Part shown: piece after piece, positions 33,693 through 45,100 of the stretch
Layout: every line of letters starts with the position of its first letter
Numbering within the stretch: the stretch's first letter is position 1
Source of the DNA: Coniochaeta sp. PMI_546
Taxonomy: Eukaryota > Ascomycota > Sordariomycetes > Coniochaetales > Coniochaetaceae
Direction: 5' to 3'
Length of the DNA: 64,000 nt
Assembly (NCBI GenBank): GCA_021432605.1
Contig: MU271146.1
Span: 2,046,001-2,110,000, forward strand
The notes under the pieces: model-generated
What the model saw: the letters and a program-made list of their open reading frames with translations, nothing else
Told to the model about the DNA's origin: nothing
The model's database searches: none
Translations under genes and position numbers: made by a program

Positions 33693-35304
33693 ATTGGCGC
33701 TGACCGGCCACAAGCGGCCGCCAGGGTCTGGTATAAGTGGTTTCCGTAGAGTTTAGGACCTGATGGAAACGCTTGATATGAACAGAGTGACGTCGTAAAG
33801 AGTTCCGTAGACTTTAAGATATGTAAAAATATTCGAGTGTGCCAGACCTCAGGGGTACTAGCTTCTTAAAGGAGGACGGACAGCAATATGAAGCTCAATC
33901 ACTGTGTACCAGCAATCGTCTCTAAATCCAGATTTTCCACAATTTCTCAGCATTCACTGAATGCAGACTCAGATCGACCGCAACAAGACCAAGGTATACA
34001 CTGCTCCACAAGTCATGTGCTGGAGAATGTTCGCTGTTACTTAACAGAAAGTCAAAAGGTTGCATGATGACTGGGACAAAGAATACGGTGAATAGGCCGC
34101 GTGCCCTGCCCGACTTCGGGCTAGAGCACGTAAAAAGGTCCATCGATACGTGATGCAGCGCTTCATCAACGTCTATCGCAGTTTTGAAGGGGTAAGAAAA
34201 GGGTAATAGATAAGAAAAAATGGCACCTCCATCGGCATCTTTAGGAAGCGGGTGCGGACCATTGTTCGGATCGAGGATTGTCAACCAGGGTTTCACTTGG
34301 TACCGGGGCAGTTTGAAGGATTCCGATGACGGAAACGCAGAAGATAAGCAATGAAAAGATCAGGAACTGGAAGGCTGATATATCCATCGCGGACGGGCAA
34401 AGCAACCCCGTGATGAAATGAGAACACATGGGCGTCTACTCTGAACAGAGGAGTGAGTAGGCGATCGGGTTCTGTCCAGCGCTAGAGTGAACGCGTTCTT
34501 GGTTGAACGGGTATTTGCTGCACGGTGTCTTGGTACCTTGCGCTATCCAACTCATCTCCACATGCACACTGGATGAGTGGAGGTGTGCAGTTGAAACATC
34601 ACTGAACTAAGGTAGTCTAGACAGTCGAGAGATCCAAGCTACCGTCAATCACGAAGAAACTTGGCCGACGTGACACCGGTGCCCGGACCCGATGGCCCGG
34701 GTCCGGACTTGCGCCGACTTCGTTAAGTACGGAGGTCTGTAGGAGGGGCTCATGGACACAAAACCCCTGCTGCTTTGAAAAGCCACGAAGCTTGGCTAGA
34801 GCCACTTCCAGAGCAATATTGTGGACTTCAGGTGACACACCTTGGAGGCATTGAACTTCTCACTTAGGATACGCAGTATTACACTCACGATTGTGCCCTA
34901 CCTAAGGCTAGAGTACTAGATATCGCGGAATAAGGTAGGGTTATCAATTGAGTTTAACCCTAACCCTGGCCATGGACCTGATCTCTCGGTGAGGCACGAG
35001 CCACTACTACACACAGTCTAAACATAGTACATAAGGTACCTAGTTAACTGCTAAGCCCCCCCTTGTTTCAGCCCATCAGGGTGTTGTGCGAACTCACAGA
35101 CCAATTGAGCCACGCGTTGCTCGCTTAAAAGTTCCAATGGGACTTTCGCGATGACATCTGATCTCCAGATCTGATAACAACAAAAGTCTTGGATATTCCC
35201 CCGCGTTGCGTCTGTGGAACAACGGACCTTTTCTCACAATCACTTGGCCATCTGGGGCTCTAAAGGCTCGCATGATTCAGAGATTCGCCTTCACCACAGC
35301 AGCA
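33693..35304. other. Divergent promoter region, asparaginase / NAP chaperone
   Basis: 1.6 kb. It holds a short telomere-like motif at 34954-34967, a hairpin of 8-bp arms near 34682-34705 (CCGGACCC/GGGTCCGG) and unassigned short frames at 33922-34429 on the minus strand. No gene is supported. Confidence 0.45.
34954..34967. repeat. Short interstitial telomere-like motif (TAACCC)
   Basis: The sequence TTAACCCTAACCCT contains two copies of the fungal telomere unit (complement of TTAGGG) in a non-coding region. Two copies can arise by chance or through repair of a break by telomerase, and the site may also act as a Tbf1/Rap1-type binding site. Confidence 0.5.
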
Positions 35305-36414
35305 ATGGCGGCTGCACTGGAAGAGACCGGTGTCACGTACGAGGAGCTGGAAGATCTCGAGGCCGAGTTTGAGGATGTCGAGACGGAAATAAGTGAGCTC
35401 AACTTTCGCGCCAAAATGGCTGAGTTCTAGAGCAGACTCGAGCAAAGACCGTTGACACTAACCACCACCATCACCACCACCACCAGTCCGCCAGCAGGTG
35501 CAGCTCAATAAACCCCTCTACGAGAAACGCAACAAGATCGTCTCGCGCATTCCCAATTTCTGGCCCCTGGTCATCGAGCAAGCCCCGCCGGATATCGACG
35601 AGTACATCCAGCCCTCCGACTCTGCGCTTCTGCTGTCGAGCCTTACCTCCCTGTCGGTATCACACTTCGAGATCGAAGACGGCGGCAACGGCGACCCGCG
35701 CAGCATCGCCATACGCTGGGAGTTTAGCGAAAACGACTATTTCGAGGACAGCGTGATCGAGAAGAAGTTCTGGCACCGGCGCACCAAGGACGGGTGGACA
35801 GGGCTGGTCAGCGAACCGGTCGAGATCCGGTGGAAGAAGGGCAAGGACCTCACGAACGGCCTGCTTGGTATGGTCAAGCGGGTCTGGGATGAGGAACAGG
35901 CCCGGAAGGAAACCAAGAAGGGCGATGAGCCGACGGCCGAGCAGAAGGCACTGAAGAAGAAGATTGAGAATACGGGACTAGGAGGGATCAGTTTCTTCGC
36001 CTGGTTCGGGTTTATCGGTCGGAGAGTGTCGGCCGAACAGAGCAGGTTGGCGACAGAGCAGGAGGCGCAGAGGAGGAAGCAACGGGCTGAGGGCAAGTCT
36101 GCTGACGGTGAGAGTGATGAAGAGGTGGAAGAGGAGGACGGGGAGGTGGTTGAGTATGAGATCTTCCCTGACGGGGACTCGCTGGCCGTGGCTATCAGTG
36201 AGGATTTATGGCCAGGTGCCATCAAGTATTTCAGTATGTCGAATTCCTCCTCCACTTGGGTCTAGACCGCACTTGACTAACACAACCCTCAGCCCACGCA
36301 CAAGAGCAGGACGCCCTGAGCGACGATGACTTTGAGTCCGACGAGGACGAAGCTCCCGAAAACGGCAAAGAGCGCACGCTAGAAGAGCGGCCGGCTAAGA
36401 AGAGGCGGACTTGA
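35305..36414 (+). CDS. NAP-family histone chaperone (SET/Vps75-like)
   Basis: Exons 35305-35392, 35487-36233 and 36293-36414 encode 318 residues. The start is the ATG opening MAAALEETGVTYEELEDLEA, which begins the long dimerisation helix; ETEIIRQQVQLNKPLYEKRN then spans the first splice junction. Next come IVSRIPNFWPLVIEQAP, a hallmark of the NAP domain, the beta-strand region (VSHFEIEDGG, IRWEFSENDYFED) and SLAVAISEDLWPGAIKYF near the end. The C-terminus is an acidic tail followed by a basic KKRRT nuclear signal. The compact domain and length fit SET/TAF-I and Vps75, which bind H3-H4 and assist histone acetylation, more than canonical Nap1. The first acceptor sits in a CAC/CCA repeat, which may blur splice choice. 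Confidence 0.9.
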
Positions 36415-37508
36415 GCGGGTGTCTTTGATCTGTAGCTGGTGGCTTGTATTCGTCTCAGCAGCGCTGTCTTGGTTTCCGGTTGCACTTTAGACCAAGAGAA
36501 ACATAGAATAATCGCGTTTCATTCTCCCAGGCTAAATCCGTAGACTCTACGGGCTGTGATATGTGCACACCTTTGCACTGGCTCCCCCCAAAGTGACGCG
36601 GTTGTTCGAGCACACTGTGAAGATGGTTCAGTGCCGAGTGGCAGCTGCAGGGGTCCAGAGCTCTTATCGATAACCGACCTGAGTCCGGGGTAAAAAGTGG
36701 AGAGCCCTGAACGACCAGCGTTCGGGGCAACCACTCTCGGCTTCAACAACATCGCCAACCGCTGCACACAATGACAAAAGTCTAGCCTCACGATGGCATC
36801 CGGTAGATTCATCGCCAGTTGCGGTAATTGGAGCAGCTTGATGCCTTTCCCTCAGCAGTTTGCCTTGTCAGTCAGAACCCCGCAGGGACCAGACCCTGCG
36901 CTTGAGACGACGGTGGCTGAAGGTCGAACTGCTCGTGTTTCAGGCTCACCTCCGTGCTCCACGGGCTTCAACACGAGCAAGCTAAGATTGCCAGGGACCT
37001 TGTGTCAAGTGACACGGTAACTCAGTCCGTGTCTTCGTGTCGTCGTGGCTGTGTATGTTCGTAGCCAACGTTCGTTCTGTTTTTGCTGTTCGAGTTCATC
37101 CATTCTTCTTCGATTCATCAATCCGTGTGTTTTGCTTCAGCTACGGTTTCTGGGCTGGCATTCCCTTCATTCGATTCGGTTCATTTTTGTTTTTACCTTC
37201 TCTTCTATGTTTGTTCAGTTGCTCCAGGGCGAGTAATTGTCTTTCATCATTCTCTTCTTCTCTACGACGACCAGTCCAGGAGACACCGCTCGTTTTCGAT
37301 TCTTCAAGACTATCTTTACGACTGCTGGCGGCTTTTGCGAGCATATCCTTCATTTAAAAGCTTGATACTGCTTGCACTCCCTCTTTTGACGCTGGGCGGC
37401 CACTGGATCATGAGTACAGGCCTTTAGGACCATCTAAAATCATATATCGTTCGAGCAATAGTCGCTGTTCGGCACGCATTGCAGAACAGTGCCAAGACGA
37501 TCTACATC
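36415..37508. other. Upstream region of the GH76 gene, with pyrimidine-rich leader
   Basis: About 1.1 kb. From about 37040 to 37400 the plus strand is strongly T/C-rich, typical of core promoters and leaders of well-expressed fungal genes. Hydrophobic-looking frames in several phases here are a by-product of that composition. Confidence 0.5.
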
Positions 37509-38894
37509 ATGAAGTCACTACTCAGATCAATAGGCACGCTGTGCCTCCTTGCCCAAACTACAAACGCCGTCGACCTCACCCTTGGCAACGAAGCATCTGT
37601 AAAATCAGCAGCCAGCACAATAGCCTTCGGGCTCATGAAATACTACACCGGCAACCGGACCGGCGACGTACCAGGCAACCTCCCGGACCCCTACTTCTGG
37701 TGGGAAGCGGGCGCAATGTTCGGTACGATGATAGACTACTGGGCGCTGACATCAGACACGACATATAACGCGGTGACGACGCAGGCCATACTGCACCAAG
37801 CCGGCGACGACGCGGATTTCATGCCCAAGAACCAGACGAGGACGGAGGGCAACGACGACCAGGGTTTCTGGGCCATGGCCGCCATGTCGGCCGCAGAGAA
37901 CAACTTCCCCAACCCGCCCAAGGACCAGCCGCAGTGGCTGGCGCTCGTGCAGGCCGTCTTCAACGAGTACGCCACGAGATGGGACACGGAGACGTGCAAC
38001 GGCGGGCTGCGGTGGCAGATCTTCACCTTCAACAACGGGTACAACTACAAGAACTCCATCTCGAACGGGTGCTTCTTCAACATCGCCGCCCGGCTGGCCA
38101 GGTACACCGGCAACCAGACCTACGCCAACTGGGCCGAGAAGATCTTCGACTGGGAGTCGGCCATGGGCCTCATCACGCCCGAGTTCGGCGTCTACGACGG
38201 CGCCTCGGTGGCCGGGACGGACAACTGCACCAAGCACGACCAGATCCAGTGGAGCTACAACGCGGGCATCTACATGCACGGCGCGGCGGTCATGTACAAC
38301 GTTACGGGCGGCGCCGCGTCGTGGAAGCAGCGCGTCCAGGGCCTGCTGGCCGAGACCACGACGACCTTCTTCAACAACTCGGTCATGGTCGAGCAGGCCT
38401 GCGAGGGCGTGGGGCTGTGCGACGTCGACCAGCAGAGCTTCAAGGGGTACCTCGCCCGCTGGATGGCGGGGACCACGCAGATGGCCCCCTTCACGTACGA
38501 GGCCATCAACCCCTTGCTCAAGAGCTCGGCGGCCGCGGCCGCCAAGGCCTGCACCGGCAGCCCCGCCGCGGGGTTCGCGGGGGTCCCCGGCACGGCGTGC
38601 GGGTTCCGGTGGACCGAGGGCGGGTTCGACGGGAGCGTCGGGGTGGGGCAGCAGATGAACGCTCTGTCGGCTGTTATGTATACGCTTGTTGGGGGGCCAG
38701 GGACGGAGGTCAAGACGCCTGTTACGAGTAGCACGGGTGGTACGTCGGTGGGCAATGCGAATGCGGGGATGCAGACTACGGGCCCGCTTAAGACGGTGGC
38801 GCCCATTACGACGAGGGAGAGGGTTGCGGCGGGGTTTCTGACGACGGCGGTGCTGTTGAGTGTGGTTGGGGGGAGTGTGTTTGTTATCAAATGA
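37509..38894 (+). CDS. GPI-anchored GH76 mannan endo-1,6-alpha-mannosidase (Dfg5/Dcw1)
   Basis: One exon, 461 residues. ATG 37509 opens a signal peptide (MKSLLRSIGTLCLLAQTTNA); an earlier in-frame codon would only add non-signal residues. GH76 landmarks: YYTGNRTGDVPGNLPDPYFW near 45-65, WWEAGAMFGTMIDYW, and the catalytic aspartate pair in EGNDDQGFWAMAAMSAAE. Then come CNGGLRWQI, YKNSISNGCFF, SYNAGIYMHG, and in the last third LARWM and CGFRWTEGGFDGS. The end is Ser/Thr/Gly-rich with a hydrophobic GPI-attachment signal. Dfg5/Dcw1 enzymes are thought to transfer GPI-anchored proteins onto cell-wall glycan through the anchor mannan. The enzyme is expected at the plasma membrane and wall. Confidence 0.96.
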   Translation: MKSLLRSIGTLCLLAQTTNAVDLTLGNEASVKSAASTIAFGLMKYYTGNRTGDVPGNLPDPYFWWEAGAMFGTMIDYWALTSDTTYNAVTTQAILHQAGDDADFMPKNQTRTEGNDDQGFWAMAAMSAAENNFPNPPKDQPQWLALVQAVFNEYATRWDTETCNGGLRWQIFTFNNGYNYKNSISNGCFFNIAARLARYTGNQTYANWAEKIFDWESAMGLITPEFGVYDGASVAGTDNCTKHDQIQWSYNAGIYMHGAAVMYNVTGGAASWKQRVQGLLAETTTTFFNNSVMVEQACEGVGLCDVDQQSFKGYLARWMAGTTQMAPFTYEAINPLLKSSAAAAAKACTGSPAAGFAGVPGTACGFRWTEGGFDGSVGVGQQMNALSAVMYTLVGGPGTEVKTPVTSSTGGTSVGNANAGMQTTGPLKTVAPITTRERVAAGFLTTAVLLSVVGGSVFVIK

Positions 38895-39948
38895 TGGTGC
38901 CATGTAGTATAGTATCAAAGCGAAGGCGATGATCAGTCTGGGGACATATAGAGTGATGATATGACATGGGATGGCGTTTGTAGTTGGCTTTTTGGGCTTC
39001 TTGGGACCGTTTCGATGGTAGGACGGCATATTTTTTGGGAGTAAACATGTTATTCTTCGTGGCTCCGAGAGCTGTTCGTTGTTGCTGTCGTCATCTGATC
39101 GGCGTCGTTTAAAATAGGGGTCAACAGCGGTCCTTCACATGAATTGTGTTTGTGTCATACTCCAGTCTAGGCTTGAGGTGAACTCCAGGCGGACCACCTG
39201 GCCAACCTCCATAGTGTATTTTGAATATGTGCATGGAACTCAGACGTGTTGGCGCAAACACAGCAAGTTGGTGGGTGCTGACTCGCCCGAGAGAGCAATG
39301 CGTCGAGGCCTCTCAGGCTGGTCTCCGCAGAGAAAGAGTCAGTGGAATGATAAATACCGGTAATACAGCCAGTAACCGCCGTGGTGTTCAGATATTCCAT
39401 TGGTCAGTCACGTCTTGCGATAGGTAGGTATCAGTAAATATGGTCTTGGGTGGTTTCTGCTTGCGCAGGCAGCACTAGTTGCTTTCATCTTTTTACAACG
39501 CCTCATGGCCCCCAAATGCAGCAAACAGGCAAGCTCAAGTAGCATTTTCCAACCTGCCTCTCTGCAAAAGAGCAGTTCTCACTGTCGTTTCAAAAAAAGA
39601 ATATATGCAAGTAGAAAATCTCAGACATCCGAACCAGCGAAGATCCAAGTCACGCAGCCCATATATATCTCCCCCCTCCTCCGATTCCGGACCAAAGTAT
39701 CCGGGCTTCCCTCCTGGGGCGGACGCAGGGTACAAGAAAAAAAAGGGTTTTGCCGTGAAAGAAGCGAATTCGTCCAATTTGTTGATCTCGGCCGTTGCCA
39801 TGCATCGCTCGTAAAACAAAAAAACATCCGCCGACTGTGCGCCCTCAGGGTATATGCGACAACCAAAATAGTAAGTTTGTATGTCCCAACGGAAAAAAAT
39901 AAGCCAAATGGAACGATAGAATGTCTTTCGCCGGCCGAGTGCCCGGTT
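38895..39948. other. Convergent 3' region
   Basis: About 1 kb between the GH76 gene (plus) and the Zn2Cys6 regulator (minus). Only short frames and A/T runs near 39590-39900. No gene is supported. Confidence 0.5.
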
Positions 39949-42138
39949 TTACCACACAATCTGGGTGGACCGAGTCTTCAGATCAGGTGCGCCGGGCGGA
40001 AGGTCTCGGCTGCCCAGCTGGATGGTCGCCCGACGGTCGCGCAGGTCAAACTCGATGGCCTTGATCATGACGCGTTTCTCGGCCGGCACCGTCTTCTTCT
40101 GGAACCGGCTGGCGACGGAGCTCGCCCTCCGGGCGTCGTATCGCGCGTTTCCCCCGGGGCCGAGGGGGACGTCGTCTCCAAACTCGACCGAGGGGTGCCT
40201 CGCCGACGAGGTACTGCTGGTCGACGGCCGGGAGGCGTAAGGATTCCACTCTTCGACGGAGGGCTCCTCTTGTTCTTCGATGCCGGCGATCCATATCCCG
40301 ATCCTCGCCGCTAGTTCGCTGTCCCACATGCCCTCTCGCCTCGAGCTGCTCTTGAGCAGCGAGATGGCCATTCTGCGAATGTCCGGGTCTCTGCACTTGG
40401 TGGCAACGACGAAAAGGGGCGGTACGATGCCGAGATCGGCGCTGAAGCTGGGCTTGATGTGTCGCGCAGCGTATTCTGGCTTGCCAAACAATTCGGTCCA
40501 GGGGTCGAGCCGATGGTTGCAGAAGCGAGGGTCCGGACATCTCTGTGCTGCCGCCCTCCGCTCCTCGTCGCCGACGACCTCCGATGCAAGGTCAATGATC
40601 GCTTTGAACTGGTGAGTAAACGCGTCGAACTGCATCTCGCTGTCGCTGAACGTCATCAGGAAGAGGATCTGGCTCATGATCTGCGTCATCTTCAGCACGG
40701 CGATCGCGGCCTTTTCCTGGTGGCTGATCGTAGGCGCTGTCCTAGACGCGAGGATGTGCTCGTATGCATCCGACCAGGCTTGTATTTGGTCCTTAAATCC
40801 GACACCGTACGCTCGTAAACTCGCAGGTAGGACACCTGTAGGTCCGTTCTGACCAGACACATAACTAAACATCGTTTCCGTGAAACGGAAGATGCGCTCG
40901 ACAAGGGAATCCCATATGAGTCGCGCCTCCCGCGAGGTGTGAAACTGCTCTGGAATAGGTTCGTGATGTAGAGACACAGGCGAGGAGCCACCTTCGGACT
41001 TTGGCGAGCTCGGATCGGCGCCTGCTGGTGGACCTGTGAGGCGGATAACATAGGGATGGGGGAAGTGGAAGGCCATATCGTAGGATTTTGCCTGAATGGC
41101 CAGCCTGGTAAACATCTGGATGAGCTCTTCCTCGACAGGCTCTTCTGGTTTAGGGAGGAAGGCACGCCGCCGCTCAACTCGTAACTGCTCCAGGAGACCC
41201 AGCCCGTTCTGGATCTGTTTTATGGCTTGCCTATGGTCGCCAACGAACGAGTCGAAACATGCAAGGAGAACACTTGCCATCAGGCGCGTCCGGTGTGTCC
41301 TGGTATCATCGGTGGTATAGGCGAACAGCTCCTGGATTGCACTCGAGTACTTCTTGACCGCCATTTCCCAATGTTTGTAAGGCGTGTCGACCGGGTCGTG
41401 ATTGTTGGACGGCGAGGACGGCGGCGACTCGCATGTCTTCTCTAGTGTCTTATAAAGAGCACCCAAAGCGACCACCGCATGCCGGATTGCCGCCTCCGAA
41501 TGGCATTCTTGGAGGACACCTCGCGACCAAAAGATATTGTCAAAAAATCCCGAAAGCTCGTTTGCTGTCTGTTCTTGGAACAGCTGGAAGTAAAGGCCCT
41601 CCTGTGCGTCGAATGGTAATGTTGAAGAGGGCCTCATGAACATTGCCGCCGGGTTGGAAAAGGGCGTTGCGGGGGTGTCCAGAGGGGTATTGCGCTTGTG
41701 GTATTTGTGCAACCGCTTGGCAGACGGCGCAAGCATAGTCTGGCGCACCACAAGAGTCTGAGCACCGCCATTTTCCAGAGGTTTTGGTGCAATCGCGATA
41801 ACCTCGAATGACCTGGCACTTCGACTGGGCGGTGGGTAGCCAGAACATATCTTCTTGGAGCGGATGCAGTTGCTGCACGATGGCCGCTTTTCATCGCACT
41901 TTATTCTCCTTTGCCTAAAAGTGGTATGTCAGTCATCAGTCACCAACATTGGCGCAAAAGTGAATCCAAGTAGATAAAAGAGACGGACGAAAACTTACTT
42001 GCAGTTGTTGCATCCCGTCTTCACCTTTGGTTTACTTGTTCTGGCCCGTTTCTGCTTCGCTTCACCGTCATTGGCAGCACCGGCGGTACTTGCCGCTGGC
42101 GAGGGCAGCCCGGCCCCTGAACTAGACCCGGTTGACAT
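39949..42138 (-). CDS. Zn2Cys6 binuclear-cluster transcription factor
   Basis: Minus-strand exons 41999-42138 and 39949-41914 encode 701 residues; the 84-bp intron (GTAAGT...TAG) splits the zinc cluster and keeps phase. The six cysteines are at 43, 46, 53, 60, 63 and 70, a CX2CX6CX6CX2CX6C pattern (CNNCKQRRIKCDEKRPSC, then SNCIRSKKIC). Basic residues lie before it. A linker follows, then a helical region from about 110 (FDAQEGLYFQLFQEQTANEL, then AIRHAVVALGALYK) typical of the fungal-specific regulatory domain class PF11951. The C-terminus is Ser/Arg-rich. It should bind DNA as a monomer or dimer at CGG-type sites. No target cluster lies beside it, so the regulated pathway is unknown. Confidence 0.93.
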
Positions 42139-45100
42139 TGTTCACGCCAGTCTTCAGTTCCAATTGCACAGTTATTCGCGTGGCAAAATATGTTCGGCCG
42201 TGGCTATCATACCATGACTATATACGCCAGGTCGAAGCCCCTCCAAGGTAGACGGGAGATGTTGTCGGAAAAGGCTATAGTGATGCGGGTAGGCGGGCAA
42301 TCCTAGGATACGCGATCGTACGGGCGTGGGCTCCCGCGGCTTAAAGAGCTTCTAGGTTATTTGTAACGGGAATTACCGACAGGGGTTGCTCAACAACGCG
42401 GCGCACTGCTTTTGCAGGATCTGGAAGTCGCTGGGAGATGATGACGGCCTGTGGCACGCGGCGAGGATCGAGAAGAAAGACAACGGCGGTAAGAGTGACG
42501 ATTGTTTGCGCGAGAGACAAGAGCCGTAGGGCAGCAGTCCTTGTCAAGGGTTGTCAAAGAAGCTCGTCCCGTGCGAACAGCGGGATGCGACGGGGCTCTC
42601 GCTGGCTTAAAGGTAAATTTCTGGTACAGGGCAGGGGTACTGTACAACAAGGTAGGGCGCAGGGGCCAGGGCGGGGGTGTGATCTCGTTAGCAGGGGGGG
42701 AGCAGAGGGCCAGCAGGGGAGCAGGGGAGCAGGGGAGCAGGGGAGCTTGCCGCTCGCTGCCCTCGTTTTGGTGTCGATTCTCGGTCGGCCAAGCAAGTGC
42801 CCCGTGCCCCCCTCGGTCTTGTCTTCCCGCTCATGCGGGCGTACTATGTAGTGTATACCTTACCTTGCGTAGAAGTGGTATCGTTCGAGAGAATGACCCT
42901 CTCTTGGCGTCGAATCTAAGGTTTGGAAAGACTGCACAGTTTACAGACGAGGTTGAGGTTTTTATCACGGAATGGTGATATCACCTGGCATTGTGTTAGG
43001 TTGTTACCACAGTACTATGCTACAGTGTATATCGTAGGAGAGAGAGAGATGGGAGATGAGCGACGGAATCGCTATCCATCCCTGCCACCTCACCTACCTT
43101 ACTCGCATACCACTGATAGAGACCTTACGTCAATACTACTGTGCTAGCCCACTAGACGGCGCTAATAAGACGGCTTTTGACGCCGTCGTTGATCCGCAAG
43201 TTCTACACACACGCGTCCCTCAGAGTTGCTGTGCTAAGAAGCCTAAGATACGTGGGAGATACAATTACGGACTCAAAACTCTCAACCTCCTTCTCGGGCA
43301 ATCTCAAGGTCCCTTAGCTACCTTAGCACTGCAACCACAAGAACAGGCAACAGGGTCGCTCATAATCTATCTTGAGTCAGTGGACAAGCAATTATGCACT
43401 TGCACCCCCTGCACCCCTTCACCCCTGCACCCTTTTGCACGCGTGGCTGCATGAGGGGTGCTGCAGGGCTGCCTCTTGAGTCTCACCAGGCTGTGCTGTG
43501 GCTAGCTGCGGGCCTTTGAGAAAGCACCAAATTAAAATATGTGCTCCATTCAGACGAGAGAGACATCGGCTATTGCGGAATCCCAGATGGCTACCTAAGA
43601 TCAAGGTAAGTCATGTCTCTTTTCAGACCCTTCCTCGGCACTGTAGAGGTTGACCTCGGGTTTGCGGACTGTCCAGATGGCACCTTGGAATCTTCAAGCT
43701 TCCAAGAATGGACCTCTGTTTTCTGGGTCGAGGAAGCAGCCAGACCTGACCTGACCTGACCAGGCAGGCTCTAAGCCTCCAGAGAATCTACACGTGTATG
43801 ACCATCAGAGGAAAGAAACAGAGTATCTTTCTCTTCGGTTCTACACTGTCTACATAGTCTAGCCTACCTGGTCGACGATAGATAGATACCCCAAGACCAG
43901 AAGAAGCACAGGCCAGCAGATTGTGGCGGCGGTGGAATGACGAAATGCGCAACGACCACCAGCAAACATTTGTCGGCAGTTGCTGTATGGTCGACTCATT
44001 GGTCGTCTCCCCAAGACCAAACATTTCGAATTTCCCCCTTATCTCGTCGTCGTGGACCTGTCAGTGGAATCTTGTCTCAGATCATTATCGTCGTCACCGA
44101 ACCAGATTTGTTAAGATCTGGGTTGCGCTGCAGGGCACTTTGGTTTCCGTGCTTCGACAAACAATTAATAACTTTCCAGTTGCCCTTTTGGGCGGACTGC
44201 AACCTCAACGCATAGAATAGTACTGCTCTAGCTGTTACTAGTAGCGTACCTGGCATCGCGAAGGATTGTCGGGGGGGTTGTTTCAAGGTCTCTCTCTCGG
44301 ATACTGGCTACCCTCCATCTCAGCCCTATGATTGACTGAAACGGGGAATTTGTCTGCTGGCTACGCACCGCTCATTGGATACCCATGGTCGGCCTTCCCT
44401 TAACCTCGCTTTGATGAGCAGCCAATGTCGACTGTCTGACTTGCAGGATGCACGTCCTCGGCGATATACTGGGCCCTCTCCTTAGACACCCATATACTTG
44501 CTCAGCCCTATAATCAGGCCAGAAAGCCGTATGATTCGTAGGGTCTCGTCCCCATGTGGGGAGAGAAGCTGGGCATTGAGTCAGGACGACCATGACGCAG
44601 CGTCGATTCCCACTCGCTAGAGTCGCTACCGGCTACCTCTCGTCCCTGACTCCTCAGGTAGAGCTAGCTCTGACCTATGGAACGCTCCTACCATATTGCA
44701 CATTCTTGAAAGTGTGCTCCCCCACTCCCCGCATGATGGCTGCCAGGCGGCTTCACGTTCCTCCGGCTGGTCGATTGCGAAATCTTCCCCGATGTGGCTC
44801 GGCGGAGAGGCACGAGATTATGGCAGTAATACATGTGCACTCTTACTGCTGTGTTTAACGTCTCAAATAGGCGTTTGTAAAGTCGACCATGAGCAACTTT
44901 CACAGGTTTGTCACAGACTCCTCCTAAGCTGGACAGGTCGCCCGTTGCGACCTTGCAACGGTTCCCGGGCGTCACCACCGGAAGAACGACAGAGGCTCAG
45001 TCCCGGGCAGAGTACTCGGGCCCGGGCATCTTTAGACGACCCTGTGATCTGTCCTGTCATCGGCTGCCTCGAAGTCTTCTGGAAGACGTGCTGCGCCTCT

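Noticed and set aside
34241-34429. Short minus-strand frame with a hydrophobic N-terminal segment
   Set aside because: Resembles a signal peptide, but no acceptable splice to a longer product and no cysteine or family pattern.
37037-37427. Hydrophobic frames upstream of the GH76 gene
   Set aside because: Three overlapping phases all look hydrophobic because the DNA is T/C-rich. A leader sequence is more likely.
37752-39029. 425-codon frame antisense to the GH76 gene
   Set aside because: Arg/Pro/Leu-rich shadow of a GC-rich gene with no signal peptide or domain.
43056-43454. 132-codon plus-strand frame
   Set aside because: Ends in C-rich simple sequence and has no recognisable fold, signal or homolog that I can recall.
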